Shown here: positions 53,885 through 64,000 of the stretch, in pieces | How positions within the stretch are numbered: the first letter of the stretch is position 1 | How the letters are laid out: every line of letters starts with the position of its first letter | From: Lepidostoma basale | Taxonomy: Eukaryota; Arthropoda; Insecta; Trichoptera; Lepidostomatidae | Direction of reading: 5' to 3' | DNA: 64,000 nt | Assembly: GCA_022606425.2 (NCBI GenBank) | Contig: JAHDVF020000177.1 | Coordinates: 682,001 to 746,000, forward strand | The notes under the pieces: generated by a model | What the model saw: only the letters and a program-made list of their open reading frames with translations | Database searches by the model: none | Told to the model about the DNA's origin: nothing | Program-made: the position numbers and the translations under genes

Positions 53885-54600
53885 ATTTAAAAAAATAGCA
53901 GTAAGGATTAAAATCGATGGCATTACAATTTGTTTTACTTTCTTCAATATGAGCAGAAAATAACTAATAATTGTAAATAAGGAATCTGAGCATATCTAGG
54001 TTTGAACCCGTATCACCTGCATCAGGGGCCAAGTGTTCTTTCCCCTAGACCTAGACTACCATCCGATATCATCACAACTCGTGAAGGCGAATATATACTA
54101 GAATTAATAAAAAGCATCTCATAAAATGCATTTACGAAAATACCGTAGTGTCTTTAATTTTAAAACTTAACTAATTTGAACAATTCGATTTTTGGGCGAG
54201 TGATGACCACCAAGCTTTAGCAACATTTTTTATGAAATGATATGACAATAATTTGCGAAACAAGTATTGTTTGTACTGATATGAATAAAACAATAATGAA
54301 AATGTGTATGTACATCTTAAAAATATATTAATGTAGCTTATCTGAATAATATGCAAATTATCCAAAAGGATATAAAAAAATTCAAATAAAAGCTCACATT
54401 GTGGTCACAAGTGATCATTTTATGTTTTTTTTATTTTTTATAATATTTTTAGAAAACAAAGATTTGAGGCTAACATAAAATTAAAAGAGTTTTAAAGGCC
54501 TCAATCCTAAATAAATAAAATTTACCTCCACTTTCAGACATACGAGTTTCTCCACCATTTTTTACCAAATAAGTGACGATTTTATTTTATTTTATTGTTA
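53885..54600. other. Upstream AT-rich DNA
   Basis: 54000-54060 (tttgaacccgtatcacctgc) is tRNA-like in look but has no cloverleaf that I could fold. Otherwise nothing. Confidence 0.3.
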
Positions 54601-54604
54601 AAAT

Positions 54605-54700
54605 TTATGCAACGAAAAAGGTTGTTTCAGAACTGAAACACGTCTGCAATAAGTGAAATAAAGTGTTGTGAAAATTCAATGTTCAATTTCATATATTCAA
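54605..54700. mobile_element. M4-type hairpin arm
   Basis: aactgaaacacgtctgcaat, aagtgaaataaagtgttgtg and aaaattcaatgtt resemble the right arm of 36331-36583. Confidence 0.5.
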
Positions 54701-54834
54701 GTTAACAAGCGTGTGAAAAAATACATAAAAATATAAAATCGAATCTTAGATTTTTCTTTTGCAATTTAAGAATAAAAACTTTAAAAAATATGTTTTTATT
54801 AAACTTTATTTATTTATTTAGATACTGTTTCTTT

Positions 54835-54995
54835 ACGATAATTTAAAACCCAATATTAAATATTAATTCGAATGAAAACTTCTGTTTTCTAGAAGTTTTA
54901 TTATATTTTATGTGAATGACGTAAACTATAATAAATCAGTGAACATGCATAATAAAACTTCTAGGAAACCAAAGTTTTCATTCTTATTCATGAGT
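54835..54995. mobile_element. M1 hairpin MITE, short copy
   Basis: aatgaaaacttctgttttct, agaagttttattatatttta and the return arm aataaaacttctaggaaacc with aaagttttcatt. The loop is reduced. Confidence 0.75.
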
Positions 54996-55079
54996 TATTA
55001 TTTTAAATAAACAATTGAAATGTAGTGATAGTGATATGAATTATCATTCTTGTTTGTGATATGAATTAAATTCTTATAA

Positions 55080-55760
55080 GAAAAAGCAGTTGAAATTTAA
55101 AGGATGTATTCCCGGGATCAGTCTGGGCACATTCCTGCCGTCCCGCTCGTTTGTATTACAGCGTTTCCTATCATCATGGCATGCCATGACGTTATAAGAA
55201 CATAGTATACCGATTTCTAAATATAAATACAAGTCTGCCTGTGTATGGCATAGCCGTCTTTTGTTAAATAAATTAGTTTCGGTGTCTACCACATTACGCC
55301 CGAGCCGGGCTACTGTTGCGGGCCGGGTACAGGTGGCCAGCTCGGTAATTAACGTTCCTCTTTCTTCAGCAGTTCCAGTCAGCTGCTGGTGTCTCCCGCC
55401 CGCCGCGGACCTCGGCCGGGCGCGGGCGGCGCGGAGGGCGCGGAGACCCATCCATCCTTACACCATTAATAACGTCAGATAGAGTGATCACGGTTCGGCT
55501 TTCTTTGAAATATCTTCATGGAATTCCAATTAGACTTCGGTATTCGCGACTTGGAAGCCATTTGTCAGATATAAAACATCAAATCAACATGAGAAGCTAT
55601 TGTACGGTGCAGATAGGTCCGGAATATTGTGGGAGTCTCTTTAAAAATTCTATCAAAATATTTCTCCGTAGGAACGGATCCGCGATAATAATTACGGAGC
55701 GTAAGATTTCCACTGTAAAAAATCGCATCAATAGAAGTAAAATGTACTGAGCTGCTTATT
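55080..55760. other. GC-rich to mixed single-copy block 13 kb upstream
   Basis: 55290-55450 is the most GC-rich stretch upstream of the promoter: gcccgagccgggctactgtt, cccgcccgccgcggacctcg and gccgggcgcgggcggcgcgg. Its 125-codon minus frame and 73-codon plus frame are explained by base composition. 55480-55740 is less AT-rich and non-repetitive. It could be a distal enhancer or an unannotated 5' exon; I cannot tell which. Confidence 0.35.
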
Positions 55761-55904
55761 ACCATTAAGGAAATAGGTGTGTGCGTCTCTACAAGCTGGG
55801 TATCACTATAATTTGTTTGATCAATTAGATAATGATATGAGTATGTACGAATATTCACTAATCATAATAAATGAAAATCATGAAAATCATGAAAAATTAT
55901 GTAA

Positions 55905-56100
55905 AACTCCATATTCAATAATTAACACGAATGAAAACGTCTGTCTTCTAGAAGTTTTGTTATATTTTATGTGAATGACATGTTTTGTTAGTCTAGCTCA
56001 TATGGCATTATCAAAAATATACGATCATGCCTTAGACAGGCAAAACATGTCATTTGCATAAAATTTAACAAAATTTCTAGAAAATAGACGTTTACTATCG
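55905..56100. mobile_element. M1 hairpin MITE
   Basis: aatgaaaacgtctgtcttct, gacatgttttgttagtctag, the loop gcattatcaaaaata, and the return gccttagacaggcaaaacat with aaaatagacgttt. Confidence 0.78.
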
Positions 56101-56104
56101 TATT

Positions 56105-56725
56105 AATTATTAACATAATTTTATAATTAACCTTTCAATACCTAAAATACTAGATAAGTAAAACATTCTCGTTAAATTTTAATTAAATATGTAAAATTTC
56201 TAATTATTAGTTAATTTCTAGTTCTCATAATAAATAATAATACGTTATTCAAATCACTAATGGCAGCAAATCAGAAAAAGTTCTCCCGAAATTTAAGATA
56301 TATTTTATACGTATTTAGTATTATTTTATGACATTGTATTTAGCATCCTCATTTATAATTTTCTATAAATTTTATGTAATTTTTTAAATCAACTGTAATT
56401 ATTAGATTTTTTTGTTTACCGTTATTTGCGTTGTATATTTCATTTCAATAACATTATAAAATTGTAAAGTGCCGTTACCATATACTCGTACATCCAGTCC
56501 TCTGATATAATACCAAGAAATAATAATAATGAATTATCAGCGATGTTTGGTTAAGTTTAACTATCAATCATATGAGTTACTAAATAAATTAAACATGGTG
56601 GTTATTTCTATACGAAAAGCTTAAGAAAAAGTCATAATCGATTTTAAAAGAAAATAATTGAAGAATGATGTACACATACTAATTGATACAATATAATATA
56701 ACACATACTTTTTTATTTATTTATT
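56105..56725. other. Upstream AT-rich DNA
   Basis: Nothing recognised. Confidence 0.4.
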
Positions 56726-56729
56726 TATA

Positions 56730-56945
56730 AACATACAATAGTTACATTGTATTCCCATGAGTAGAAAACTCATTATGGGACTTTAGAAAGTGTCTTGTCT
56801 TCCTATTGTAACAATTTCTCATGCATTCCTGATATTACGAGTATATTGTGTATATTATATTTTACCTGTAATCAATAGATGTCTTAAACATTAATATTGT
56901 TTGTTGAGATAATAAACTCATTTGTTTTGATTTGATAAATACATC
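56730..56945 (+). mobile_element. LINE-C 3' UTR fragment, plus orientation
   Basis: It holds agtgtcttgtcttcctattg, catgcattcctgatattacg and the end taataaactcatttgttttg followed by atttgat, as in the other LINE-C copies (24335-24520; complement of 62343-62520). Confidence 0.7.
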
Positions 56946-56949
56946 AAGC

Positions 56950-57385
56950 AAAGATCAAAGGACGTTGTGGCCGATGGTTACATACCAGCTTTTAAATTGC
57001 TGAAGAAGAGAGTATTAAACATTTTTTAACCTGAATTTATCTTGCAAGTAATATTTTATTTCGTCTTTCAATGGAACGAGTTTCTACTATTATTTCATAA
57101 ACTATGTAAATTTCTATACGATTGTTTTTAAAAAGATAGTTCTTCTTTAATATTGAAAACTATGTGTTTTTATTTTGTCACGCCTTCATCTGTTCTTCTT
57201 TAATATATTTTGCTTTTAAATGACAATGTGTATTTCTTGTTTGATTTTTAGTTTTTAATTGCATTTTTTAATTAAAAAAATAGCATGATTATTATTATTA
57301 ACAATATTATCGTTATTCGGTTCAAGTACTTAGGTGTTGATGTATCAAGCAGCAGTGACCTCTACGGAGTAAGTGAACTAACACT
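56950..57385. other. Upstream AT-rich DNA
   Basis: Nothing recognised. Confidence 0.4.
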
Positions 57386-57392
57386 AACTAGA

Positions 57393-57640
57393 CGACCTTC
57401 GTGGCAGAGTGGTAAGAGCTCTGACTTCCATACCGAAGGTTCCGGGTTCGATTCCCGGCGATGGCAGTGTGATTGTCACACTGTCTTTGGTCTGGTGTAG
57501 AATTTACGTGACAATAAAATGGCGATAGATTGGCTACCTATCACATGTCACGAGAATCAATACAATAGCTAAAAATTCCATTGTATACAGTAATTGGGTT
57601 CAAACAACCTGTTGTATACATAAAAAAAAAAAAAATGAAA
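57393..57640 (+). mobile_element. tRNA-derived SINE, best copy
   Basis: Head: ccttcgtggcagagtggtaa (A-box region), then ggttccgggttcgattcccg (B box ggttcgattcc intact). Body: gattgtcacactgtctttgg, aaaatggcgatagattggct and aattgggttcaaacaacctg, ending in an A-rich tail. RNA polymerase III promoter boxes look usable. Confidence 0.88.
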
Positions 57641-57679
57641 AATGAAAATGAAAAAAACAAACATGGTCGCCGTTGTGGC

Positions 57680-58125
57680 TGGCTGCTTGAAAAGTGCTGT
57701 TTGGAAAAACAAAAATATGCTAAAGGAGAGTAAAATACAATCTACAAGACATGCGTTCGTTCTATTATGACATATGGAATAGAAACGAGAGCTGACATAA
57801 TTAGAATTAAAAGTCTTCTAAGAACTACAAAAATGAAGACTCTCCGATCCGTTGCGGGAACGACACTCCGAGACAGAGTAAGAAATTCTGAAATAAGAAA
57901 GATCTGCAATGTGGAAGATGTCGTGCGATGGGGAAGACTGAGAAGACGCTACTGGAGAGATAATGTGTGGAAAGAGCATGTTTTGAAAGAGTGATAAATA
58001 TAGCCGCAAATAAAGTACCGACAAGAAATCGACTTCCATGGTGAGACAATTGGACATCTACATCCTAGGAACAGGCTCGAGAACCAACAGTACGCAGTCC
58101 CAAATAAACCAGAAGAAGAAGAAGA
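57680..58125 (+). mobile_element. LINE-B 3' fragment with (GAA)n tail
   Basis: The forward frame reads [40 protein letters not shown] and SEIRKICNVEDVVRWGRLRR, then a stop and a broken end to agaagaagaagaacgg. It matches 8470-8862 and 11990-12310. Confidence 0.83.
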
Positions 58126-58159
58126 ACGGTTTTTGGCTGTTGACTGAAATCCATAAAAA

Positions 58160-59094
58160 CTAACTAACTAACCATCATTTCCCCCCGGAGGGGTAGGCAG
58201 AGAGGATGGATCGCCACAATGCTCTGTCCTGGCATACCTCTGAGGATTCCTCTGCATTCATACATCGTACCATGCACGCACGTCGATTATTCCGACTTCA
58301 AATGTGACCGCCTTTTAGTAATTGATTAATTTGGTCATGCCATGTTTTCCTCGGTCGTCCTCGGCTTCTTTTTCCACTTACGCTGCTTGTGTACAACTAT
58401 TTAACCATTCTACTTTAATCCATTCGTTTCATATGTCCAAACCATCTCAGGGATCCTTTTTTAATTTTATCCGTGATGCAGTCATCAGCCTTACATTTCT
58501 TTCGTATTTCATCGTTCGGTATTCTATCATACAACGTATTCCCGCACATTATTCTTAGTTATCTCATTTCTACGGCTTTCATCCTTCTTTTGCCAACTCC
58601 AAGCTTCACTTCCATACATGAGGGTTGGCACTATAACTCCATTGTGTACTGCCATCTTTGCTTCTGTGGATATATTTCTATTTGCAGTAATGCCTTTGAG
58701 TGCGCCATTTATTTTATTCCCAGCACCAACCCTTATTTCGATGTCTTTCTCCATTTTTCCGTCTCTTGTAAACATGCTTCCCAGATACGTAAATTCGGTA
58801 ACTTGCTCCAATTTCTCGCCCAGCGATATCACAAATCGTTGTAAATTCTTCTTTCTCGAAAACCATCACTTTAGATTTAGACACATTCATCACCAAGTCA
58901 CTCTTTTTGCATGCCTCATACATCCTTGACACTAAGTCTTGCAAATTTTCGCAACTGTCAGCGATTAACATAGCATCGTCTGCATATAACCGATCTTTCA
59001 GAGAGATCCTTCGAGTTTCTATCAATCTCAGATAGTTTTCTTCGGTTACAAAAGAAAGCGTCAACACCCAAGTATCAAGAAAAGATCCTGTCAA
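58160..59094 (-). mobile_element. LINE-A, subfamily 2, long copy with end of reverse transcriptase
   Basis: From the tail upward, frames on the minus strand give the 3' part (disrupted near GRPRKTW), then [20 protein letters not shown] and [20 protein letters not shown]. After a shift come LYADDAMLIADSCENLQDLV and MNVSKSKVMVFEKEEF. It is truncated in the reverse transcriptase domain and frameshifted. Confidence 0.88.
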
Positions 59095-59715
59095 ATATTT
59101 ACAAATGTTTACTACATGTGTTATCTTAAAAAAATAGTAATTTGTTTAATTTAATTGAATAAGAATCATTTAAAATATATTTAGTTTACGACGCCACTGC
59201 ATCGTTCTGTGTTGTAGATACTTAATGCATAGATCAATAAGTACATACTTAATTATTTATGAGCATTCATTACTGTTATATTACACTCAAAGCTTCGTTT
59301 GCAGAAGTTTTTATTGCAATTTGTTAATCATTTCCGCGTTATAAATGTGTCAGTTGCTTGGAATAACGATATCTTATAATAATTAGCGATCAACTTTGTT
59401 TTTGGGGGCACAAATAGTCGTCTAGAGACAACTTCCCAGAAGAAAGACGCAAAGAACTGCAAGCAGGAGTTGGTAATTGATTAATTTCCAAAAGAAAGCA
59501 ATTGTATTGTGTAACAGGGAAAAGAACTTACAATAATTGATTAAAAGATCCAATGGCTAACTTTCCTTTACCGGTTTATTGTACAATGTTCAGTGTACAT
59601 GTTATAAGTGAATATACCTAGGTATGTATGAATGTTTTTTTATTGAAATAAACAAGAAATATTTTAAATGCTTTGGTACCCACCAAACACATTCCAAAAT
59701 GTTTATGTAATATAC
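59095..59715. other. Upstream AT-rich DNA
   Basis: Nothing recognised. Confidence 0.4.
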
Positions 59716-59719
59716 GAGT

Positions 59720-59855
59720 GCATGATCAAATATTGAATGTCGGCTACGTGAAGAGTTGGAGAAATCGACGTGCGTGCATGATGTTGGGGAAGCGAGAGAA
59801 GTTTTCTTTCTGTCTACCAATTCAGCGAGACGGCGCGTTGGTTAGCTAGTTAATA
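59720..59855 (+). mobile_element. LINE-A terminal fragment
   Basis: tgatcaaatattgaatgtcg, gagaaatcgacgtgcgtgca and gagacggcgcgttggttagc. It has internal deletions and a short tail. Confidence 0.72.
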
Positions 59856-59859
59856 AGTT

Positions 59860-60935
59860 GATCTTTATGATTCCTTATTGAGAATAATTTGGAATAGAAG
59901 TTTTGTTATTTTAATATATTAAGGAAGCGACTGTTTATAACTTATCAGGGTATTATCATATGCAATAATGCTCTGGGCAAAACATGCTAAATACCTGTAT
60001 GTCTTCTTCTACTCCTTTCTATAGATCGGATCGTTTGTGTAGCTGTTTTATCCTCCTAGGATGTTGACACTTAACCGTCGCGTTGCCATGTGGTCAATTG
60101 AGTTTCCACTGCCAATTTAAAGTTGATTTTCTTAAAACCTATGGACCCTAATATTATAAAAAAAATTGTAATCCTCCATTGAAGTGTTCTCAATATTTCG
60201 TAATAAAAAAAAAAAGCAAAAAATTACTTCCTTCATCCCAAAAAAAAATATTTTCTAAGACTGCCCTCCCCTTCATTCGTGTTAAGGTAGAATTTGTTTT
60301 GCTAATATTTACAACTTTATCAAAAGTGACAAATACTTACTCGCTGTTTTGAACGTATTATAAATTACATGTTTGGCTTTTTCAATAGGTACGTAATAAT
60401 ACCGATTGTGGATGGAAACGCAGCACGCAACTTAATAATATCAGAACTGTGAAAATATTAACACTTTACCAAAAGGGACAAATATTAATACGTTCTCGTT
60501 GTCTTGAACGTACTATACATTTTGCCTAGGTGCCTTTATCATACGTAAAATCTCGTAAAGTCTCGCCCCGCCGGCTGCGGCGCGCAGACAAGTTTATACT
60601 TGGTGTCCAGTTGTTCGTATGCTGTGACGCATTCCATATCAGAAATCGCATGGTTCCAGAAAAAAATTAATAATGATATGTTTTTCAAATAATCCATGTA
60701 TGTTATAGATATCGATCTATTCCTAATGAAATTCCCTACAAGATGGCATAAATAAAATTTTGATTCATCGAGTCATATGCTTGATATTTAGATAAAGTTA
60801 GCGGTAAACTGAACTTACCACATGGGAGCGAGCGTTTTGTTTTGAACACGGTACGTTAAGGGTTAAATCTTGTGTCTGCCTGGGAGTGTTCTCTTTCCTG
60901 AATTCTCTCGAAACGCGATATTTACCCGTGTCTCT
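59860..60935. other. Upstream AT-rich DNA
   Basis: A small GC patch at 60560-60595 (ctcgccccgccggctgcggc). No frame or repeat partner noticed. Confidence 0.35.
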
Positions 60936-60939
60936 TTCC

Positions 60940-61420
60940 GACTGAATTCTTGCTAGGTATGCTAAGCTACCAATCATTGGAGAGAAGGAGGAACATTCAC
61001 TTGGGAGTTCACTTCTTTCAGCTAATTGGCGGCCGTATACAGAACTCGGATGTCCTGAGTGATGTAGGTCTATTTGTCCCTGATAATAACCTTCGTCAAA
61101 GACAGCACAGATTGTTTTATTTGCCACGCTGCAGAACCAACCTGCCAATGGTTATGCCTGTGGGTAGGGCAATCTTATTGCTTAATCGGATCGCCTCGGA
61201 GGTCGACATATTTCGTGATAGTGTGAGTTGCCTCATGGATGCAATATCAATGCTATGATTATTTATAATTCTTAAACTTTTTTATTTTATTTATATTTTT
61301 TTATGCTTCTCTTTTAAATTCTTATAATGTAATTGCAAACGATCTGGAAATATTTCTGTAATATTTGTAATTTTTATTAAAATAAATGAAATAAATGAAA
61401 ATAAATGAAATGCGATTGAA
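60940..61420 (+). mobile_element. LINE-C ORF2 C-terminus and 3' UTR
   Basis: The 102-codon frame reads MLSYQSLERRRNIHLGVHFF, then LFYLPRCRTNLPMVMPVGRA and ILLLNRIASEVDIF before the stop. The 3' UTR ends in repeated ataaatgaa units (61380-61412). It is a different subfamily from the copies ending gatttgatttg. Confidence 0.75.
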
Positions 61421-61499
61421 TCAAGATGTGTGATCAAAGTGCGATACTTGCCTATCCTCTGTCATTTTAGCAAATGTGTAAAACTCCTTATTAAATAAT

Positions 61500-62287
61500 T
61501 AATACGAATAAAAACGTCTGTTTTCTATAAGTTTATTGAAATTTATAGGAATGATATGTTTCGTCTGTCTAAGGCATTATCAAATGTAGCGAAAATCAAA
61601 CGTGTTCATGTTTTTAAAAAACGAGTTAAATTCCTTTAACTCATGTAAAAAAAAATGGACTAAGCTGAACAGCTTTCGGAAACATGAAACGAAAAGTCTA
61701 GGAAGCCCGCGTTCTGCCAGTTGGTAGGTACTTATGGTCTTGAAACTGTAACATTGTCTAAACAAAGTGCCGAGAAACTACGAGTGACCCAGAGAGCCAT
61801 GGAAAGAGCCATGTTAGGAATAAGCCTAAGAGACAGAGTCAGAAACGATAAGGTGAGAGAAAAAACAAAGGTCACTGACATCAACCACAGGGCGGCGACC
61901 CTAAAATGGCAATGGGCAGGTCACGTAGCCAGAAGCTCAGATGAAAAATGGACAAGAAGACCGCTGACTTGGAGACTGTGGATGGCAAAGAGAAGTGCAG
62001 GGCGACCCCAACTACAGTGGAAGGATGATCTGGACAGACACGTCAGAATAACCTGGATGCAGTCTGCACAAGACAGAGTCACATGGAAGCGAATGGAGGA
62101 GGCCTTTATCCAGGAGTGGACGGGAATAGGCTAAGGAAGAAGAAGAAGAAGAACTCGTGTATAAAAACAACAACGCGTTTGAAATTTGCTACATTTGATA
62201 ATTACTTTGACAGGCAAAATATATCGTTCCCATTAATTAAAATGATATTTCTAGAAAACAGACGTTTTTATATGTATCTCTTAATTA
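61500..62287. mobile_element. M1 hairpin MITE interrupted by an RTE-like LINE
   Basis: The left arm (aaaaacgtctgttttctata, gatatgtttcgtctgtctaa, ggcattatcaaatgtagc, down to aaaacgagtt at 61627) and the right arm (aactcgtgtataaaaac, gctacatttgataatta, gacaggcaaaatatatcg, aaaacagacgttttt) are complementary to each other. 61628-62149 is foreign. Confidence 0.82.
61690..62148 (+). mobile_element. LINE-B (RTE-like) 3' end with (GAA)n tail, nested in M1
   Basis: An uninterrupted 137-codon frame reads GTYGLETVTLSKQSAEKLRV, TQRAMERAMLGISLRDRVRN, AATLKWQWAGHVARSSDEKW and GRPQLQWKDDLDRHVRITWM, ending EWTGIG with a stop. The tail is aaggaagaagaagaagaag. This is a typical RTE C-terminus (LKWQWAGHVAR ... 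GRPxxxWxDDL ... W). The intact frame and tail suggest a young insertion. It is 5'-truncated. Confidence 0.9.
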
Positions 62288-62339
62288 TTTAATATAAAAG
62301 GACATATCTTTATCTCGATGTTGCAAAGGTATAGAGCAA

Positions 62340-62655
62340 TAATCAAATCAAATCAGTTTATTTACTCAAAAGACATTGCAAACAGCATTAAGGCATCTAT
62401 TGAGTACAGGTAAAATATAATATCCATTCAAGAAAATATCAAGAACGCATTAGAGATGGTCGACATTAGGAAAACAAGATGCTTTCTAAAGTCGAGAGTA
62501 TTTGTCCCCTGAACGTACTTTCACTAATATGAAAGACGTCGATCTCCGAGGATATCGCCTTCAGCAAACTAATAGCTCTTCCCACCGGTGTCACCAGAAG
62601 CAGATTGGTTCTGGCGGCCGGTAGGTAAAACAATCTGTTCTGTCGATGTCGGAAA
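62340..62655 (-). mobile_element. LINE-C 3' end, intact reference copy
   Basis: The minus strand reads [40 protein letters not shown] and SESTFR, then the 3' UTR to aataaactgatttgatttga. It shows the unbroken order used to recognise the split copies at 5640-5915 and 12527-13170. Confidence 0.8.
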
Positions 62656-62659
62656 TGAA

Positions 62660-63080
62660 ACTAAAGGAACTTGTTTCAATGGGTAATACAGTGATTTATT
62701 TTTAAACAATCTTTTGGTATGTGCAGTGTATCTAACAATTCACAATGCAAAGGGTAAAATAAAATGTTCACAAGGATTCGATGTTTTATTACCTTTGGTG
62801 AAATCATTTGAAAGCGTGAAGAACTTAGCTTTGATGTGGCGAGTATTTTAGTGATATGGTGCCACCGGCGCGGCGGGCGAAGATATTCTCGGTCGCGAAA
62901 GCTAAGTGCATAAGTGCGGACATAATCAGTACGTCATGAAAACACAAATAGATTAAAAACTATACTACATACATATAATAAGCTGAATGTGATTACATTA
63001 ACTTTTTAAGTTTCAATACTAGGGATTGTTTTGCAGTCTAAAAAATTTGCTTAAATTTTTTTTTCTCGGTAGATTAAAAT
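62660..63080. other. Upstream DNA, mixed composition
   Basis: A small GC patch at 62860-62900 (gccaccggcgcggcgggcga). Nothing recognised. Confidence 0.35.
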
Positions 63081-63084
63081 GAAA

Positions 63085-63225
63085 TGAATTAACCATCACG
63101 CCGTCTTACCGAAAGGGAGGCAGAAATAATGGACACCCACACTTTTCCTTCCTGACATAATTTTCTCACTTCCTCAGCATTTACACATCGTGTCATGTCG
63201 ATTTCTATGTACACTAAATTAATTA
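63085..63225 (-). mobile_element. LINE-A terminal fragment
   Basis: ttaaccatcacgccgtctta, aatggacacccacacttttc and catttacacatcgtgtcatg in family order. The (CTAA)n tail is lost. Confidence 0.7.
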
Positions 63226-63229
63226 ACAA

Positions 63230-64000
63230 AAACATAAGTAGAAATGGGATATCTTCAATGAATGTGTAGTAAATCTGTATATGTTTGTCAAATGCAAAAA
63301 CGAGTATAAGAGGTGAATACAGACCGAATGACATTGTTATGAACAAATTTTTTAATTCGCTGCAAATATATTAAAAACTAATAGAAGATAAACTAAGGAT
63401 AGATAAAGAATATACTAAATAAATCTTGACAATCTTCTTATTTAAAAAAAAGATAATTTTATCGTGATTAAAAACTGCAAAGTCATAAAATGCAACTTGC
63501 AATTGCATATAATTTAACAGGAGATTATAATAATTAGCGGCACCATTTATTAATGGAAGAAGCTGCAGAAAGGTTATGTTTTTTTAATAATCATCGTTTG
63601 TCCCTCGTACTCGAGGAAGACTGTCTTTCATGTGGGGCTTTATGTGGTAATACGAGAGGTATAAATGTACGGACTCCCATCTAAAATAATTATTAATACG
63701 AGTAGTATGAATCAGTTATACGCTACAAAATTCATTTTTTCTTATAACGATCTGTTATATATCATACTTCTTATGCGCATACTAGGTACCTACGTGAAGA
63801 ACACAAACGAGGATGACTTGAACTTTATATTTGGCAACAAAAAGCGTTGTAATCTGTTTTCCCAACTTTGTTGTGGGAAAATATTGGAAAATGGAGAATT
63901 CTGTCGACCCGTTTCTCATAGTTCGCTACGCCTGTTTTGTTTATCGTCCGAGATTTGTGAAAAGCCGTTGACAAGCTGTTTATAAAAAGAGTATTAGATG
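63230..64000. other. Upstream DNA at the window edge, nothing recognised
   Basis: A 106-codon plus frame at 63665-63985 (MYGLPSKIIINTSSMNQLYA and on, Cys-rich near its end) has no family I recognise and starts in AT-rich DNA. I do not call it a gene. Confidence 0.35.

Noticed and set aside
55074..55451. 125-codon minus frame in the GC-rich block
   Set aside because: Arg/Ala/Gly-rich composition is explained by high GC. The part over normal DNA shows no conserved motif. Not called a gene.
57393..57470. tRNA gene
   Set aside because: A and B boxes are present, but the anticodon arm does not fold as in a tRNA and the same head plus a long shared body recurs four times. It is a SINE.
63665..63985. 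106-codon plus frame near the window edge
   Set aside because: No recognisable domain, AT-driven composition and no sign of splicing or promoter.

Overview
The window is AT-rich eukaryotic DNA carrying one recognisable cellular gene on the minus strand, set in a dense, nested bed of transposable elements. It has spliced exons with GT/AG borders, a Pax-type gene, non-LTR retrotransposons (LINEs) with simple-sequence 3' tails, a tRNA-derived SINE and many hairpin MITEs. All this fits an insect. The LINE types and the strongest protein similarity (Drosophila gooseberry-neuro, recalled and not searched) make a moth or butterfly most likely. That placement is inference. Element labels LINE-A/B/C and M1-M6 are mine, used only to link copies within this window. 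|| GENE. A complete paired-box plus homeobox gene, the gooseberry-neuro (gsb-n, Pax3/7 group) orthologue, runs from the start codon at 42141 down to the stop at 2010. Six coding exons join in frame to give 467 residues: 42105-42141, 35572-35744, 31473-31613, 23643-23760, 3294-3490 and 2010-2747. The protein has a paired domain (about 13-135), a Groucho-type octapeptide (149-156), a homeodomain with Ser at position 50 (177-236) and a long C-terminal tail. Exon 4 is only 118 nt and lies between introns of 20.2 and 7.7 kb, so it is easily missed. Without it the paired domain and homeodomain do not connect. || LAYOUT. 1-2009: AT-rich downstream DNA, probable 3' UTR and a hAT-like element. 2010-3490: the last two exons. 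3491-23642: a 20-kb intron packed with nested LINEs and hairpins, plus a few GC-richer islands that look non-repetitive. 23643-35744: the three paired-box/octapeptide exons; degenerate tandem repeats lie just downstream of exons 2 and 3. 35745-42104: AT-rich first intron with hairpin MITEs. 42105-42650: first coding exon and a CpG-rich probable promoter. 42650-64000: upstream DNA with MITEs, LINE fragments and several GC-rich islands that could be enhancers. No second gene was recognised, and no gooseberry partner within 21.8 kb upstream. || MOBILE DNA. LINE-A, a non-LTR element ending in (TTAG)n, has about 25-30 fragments in at least two subfamilies, and a separate short element shares only its 3' tail. 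LINE-B covers RTE-like 3' ends, often with GAA-rich tails. LINE-C is a CR1/jockey-like group. Several nested insertions can be ordered by comparing copies inside the window. All copies seen are 5'-truncated, frameshifted or both.
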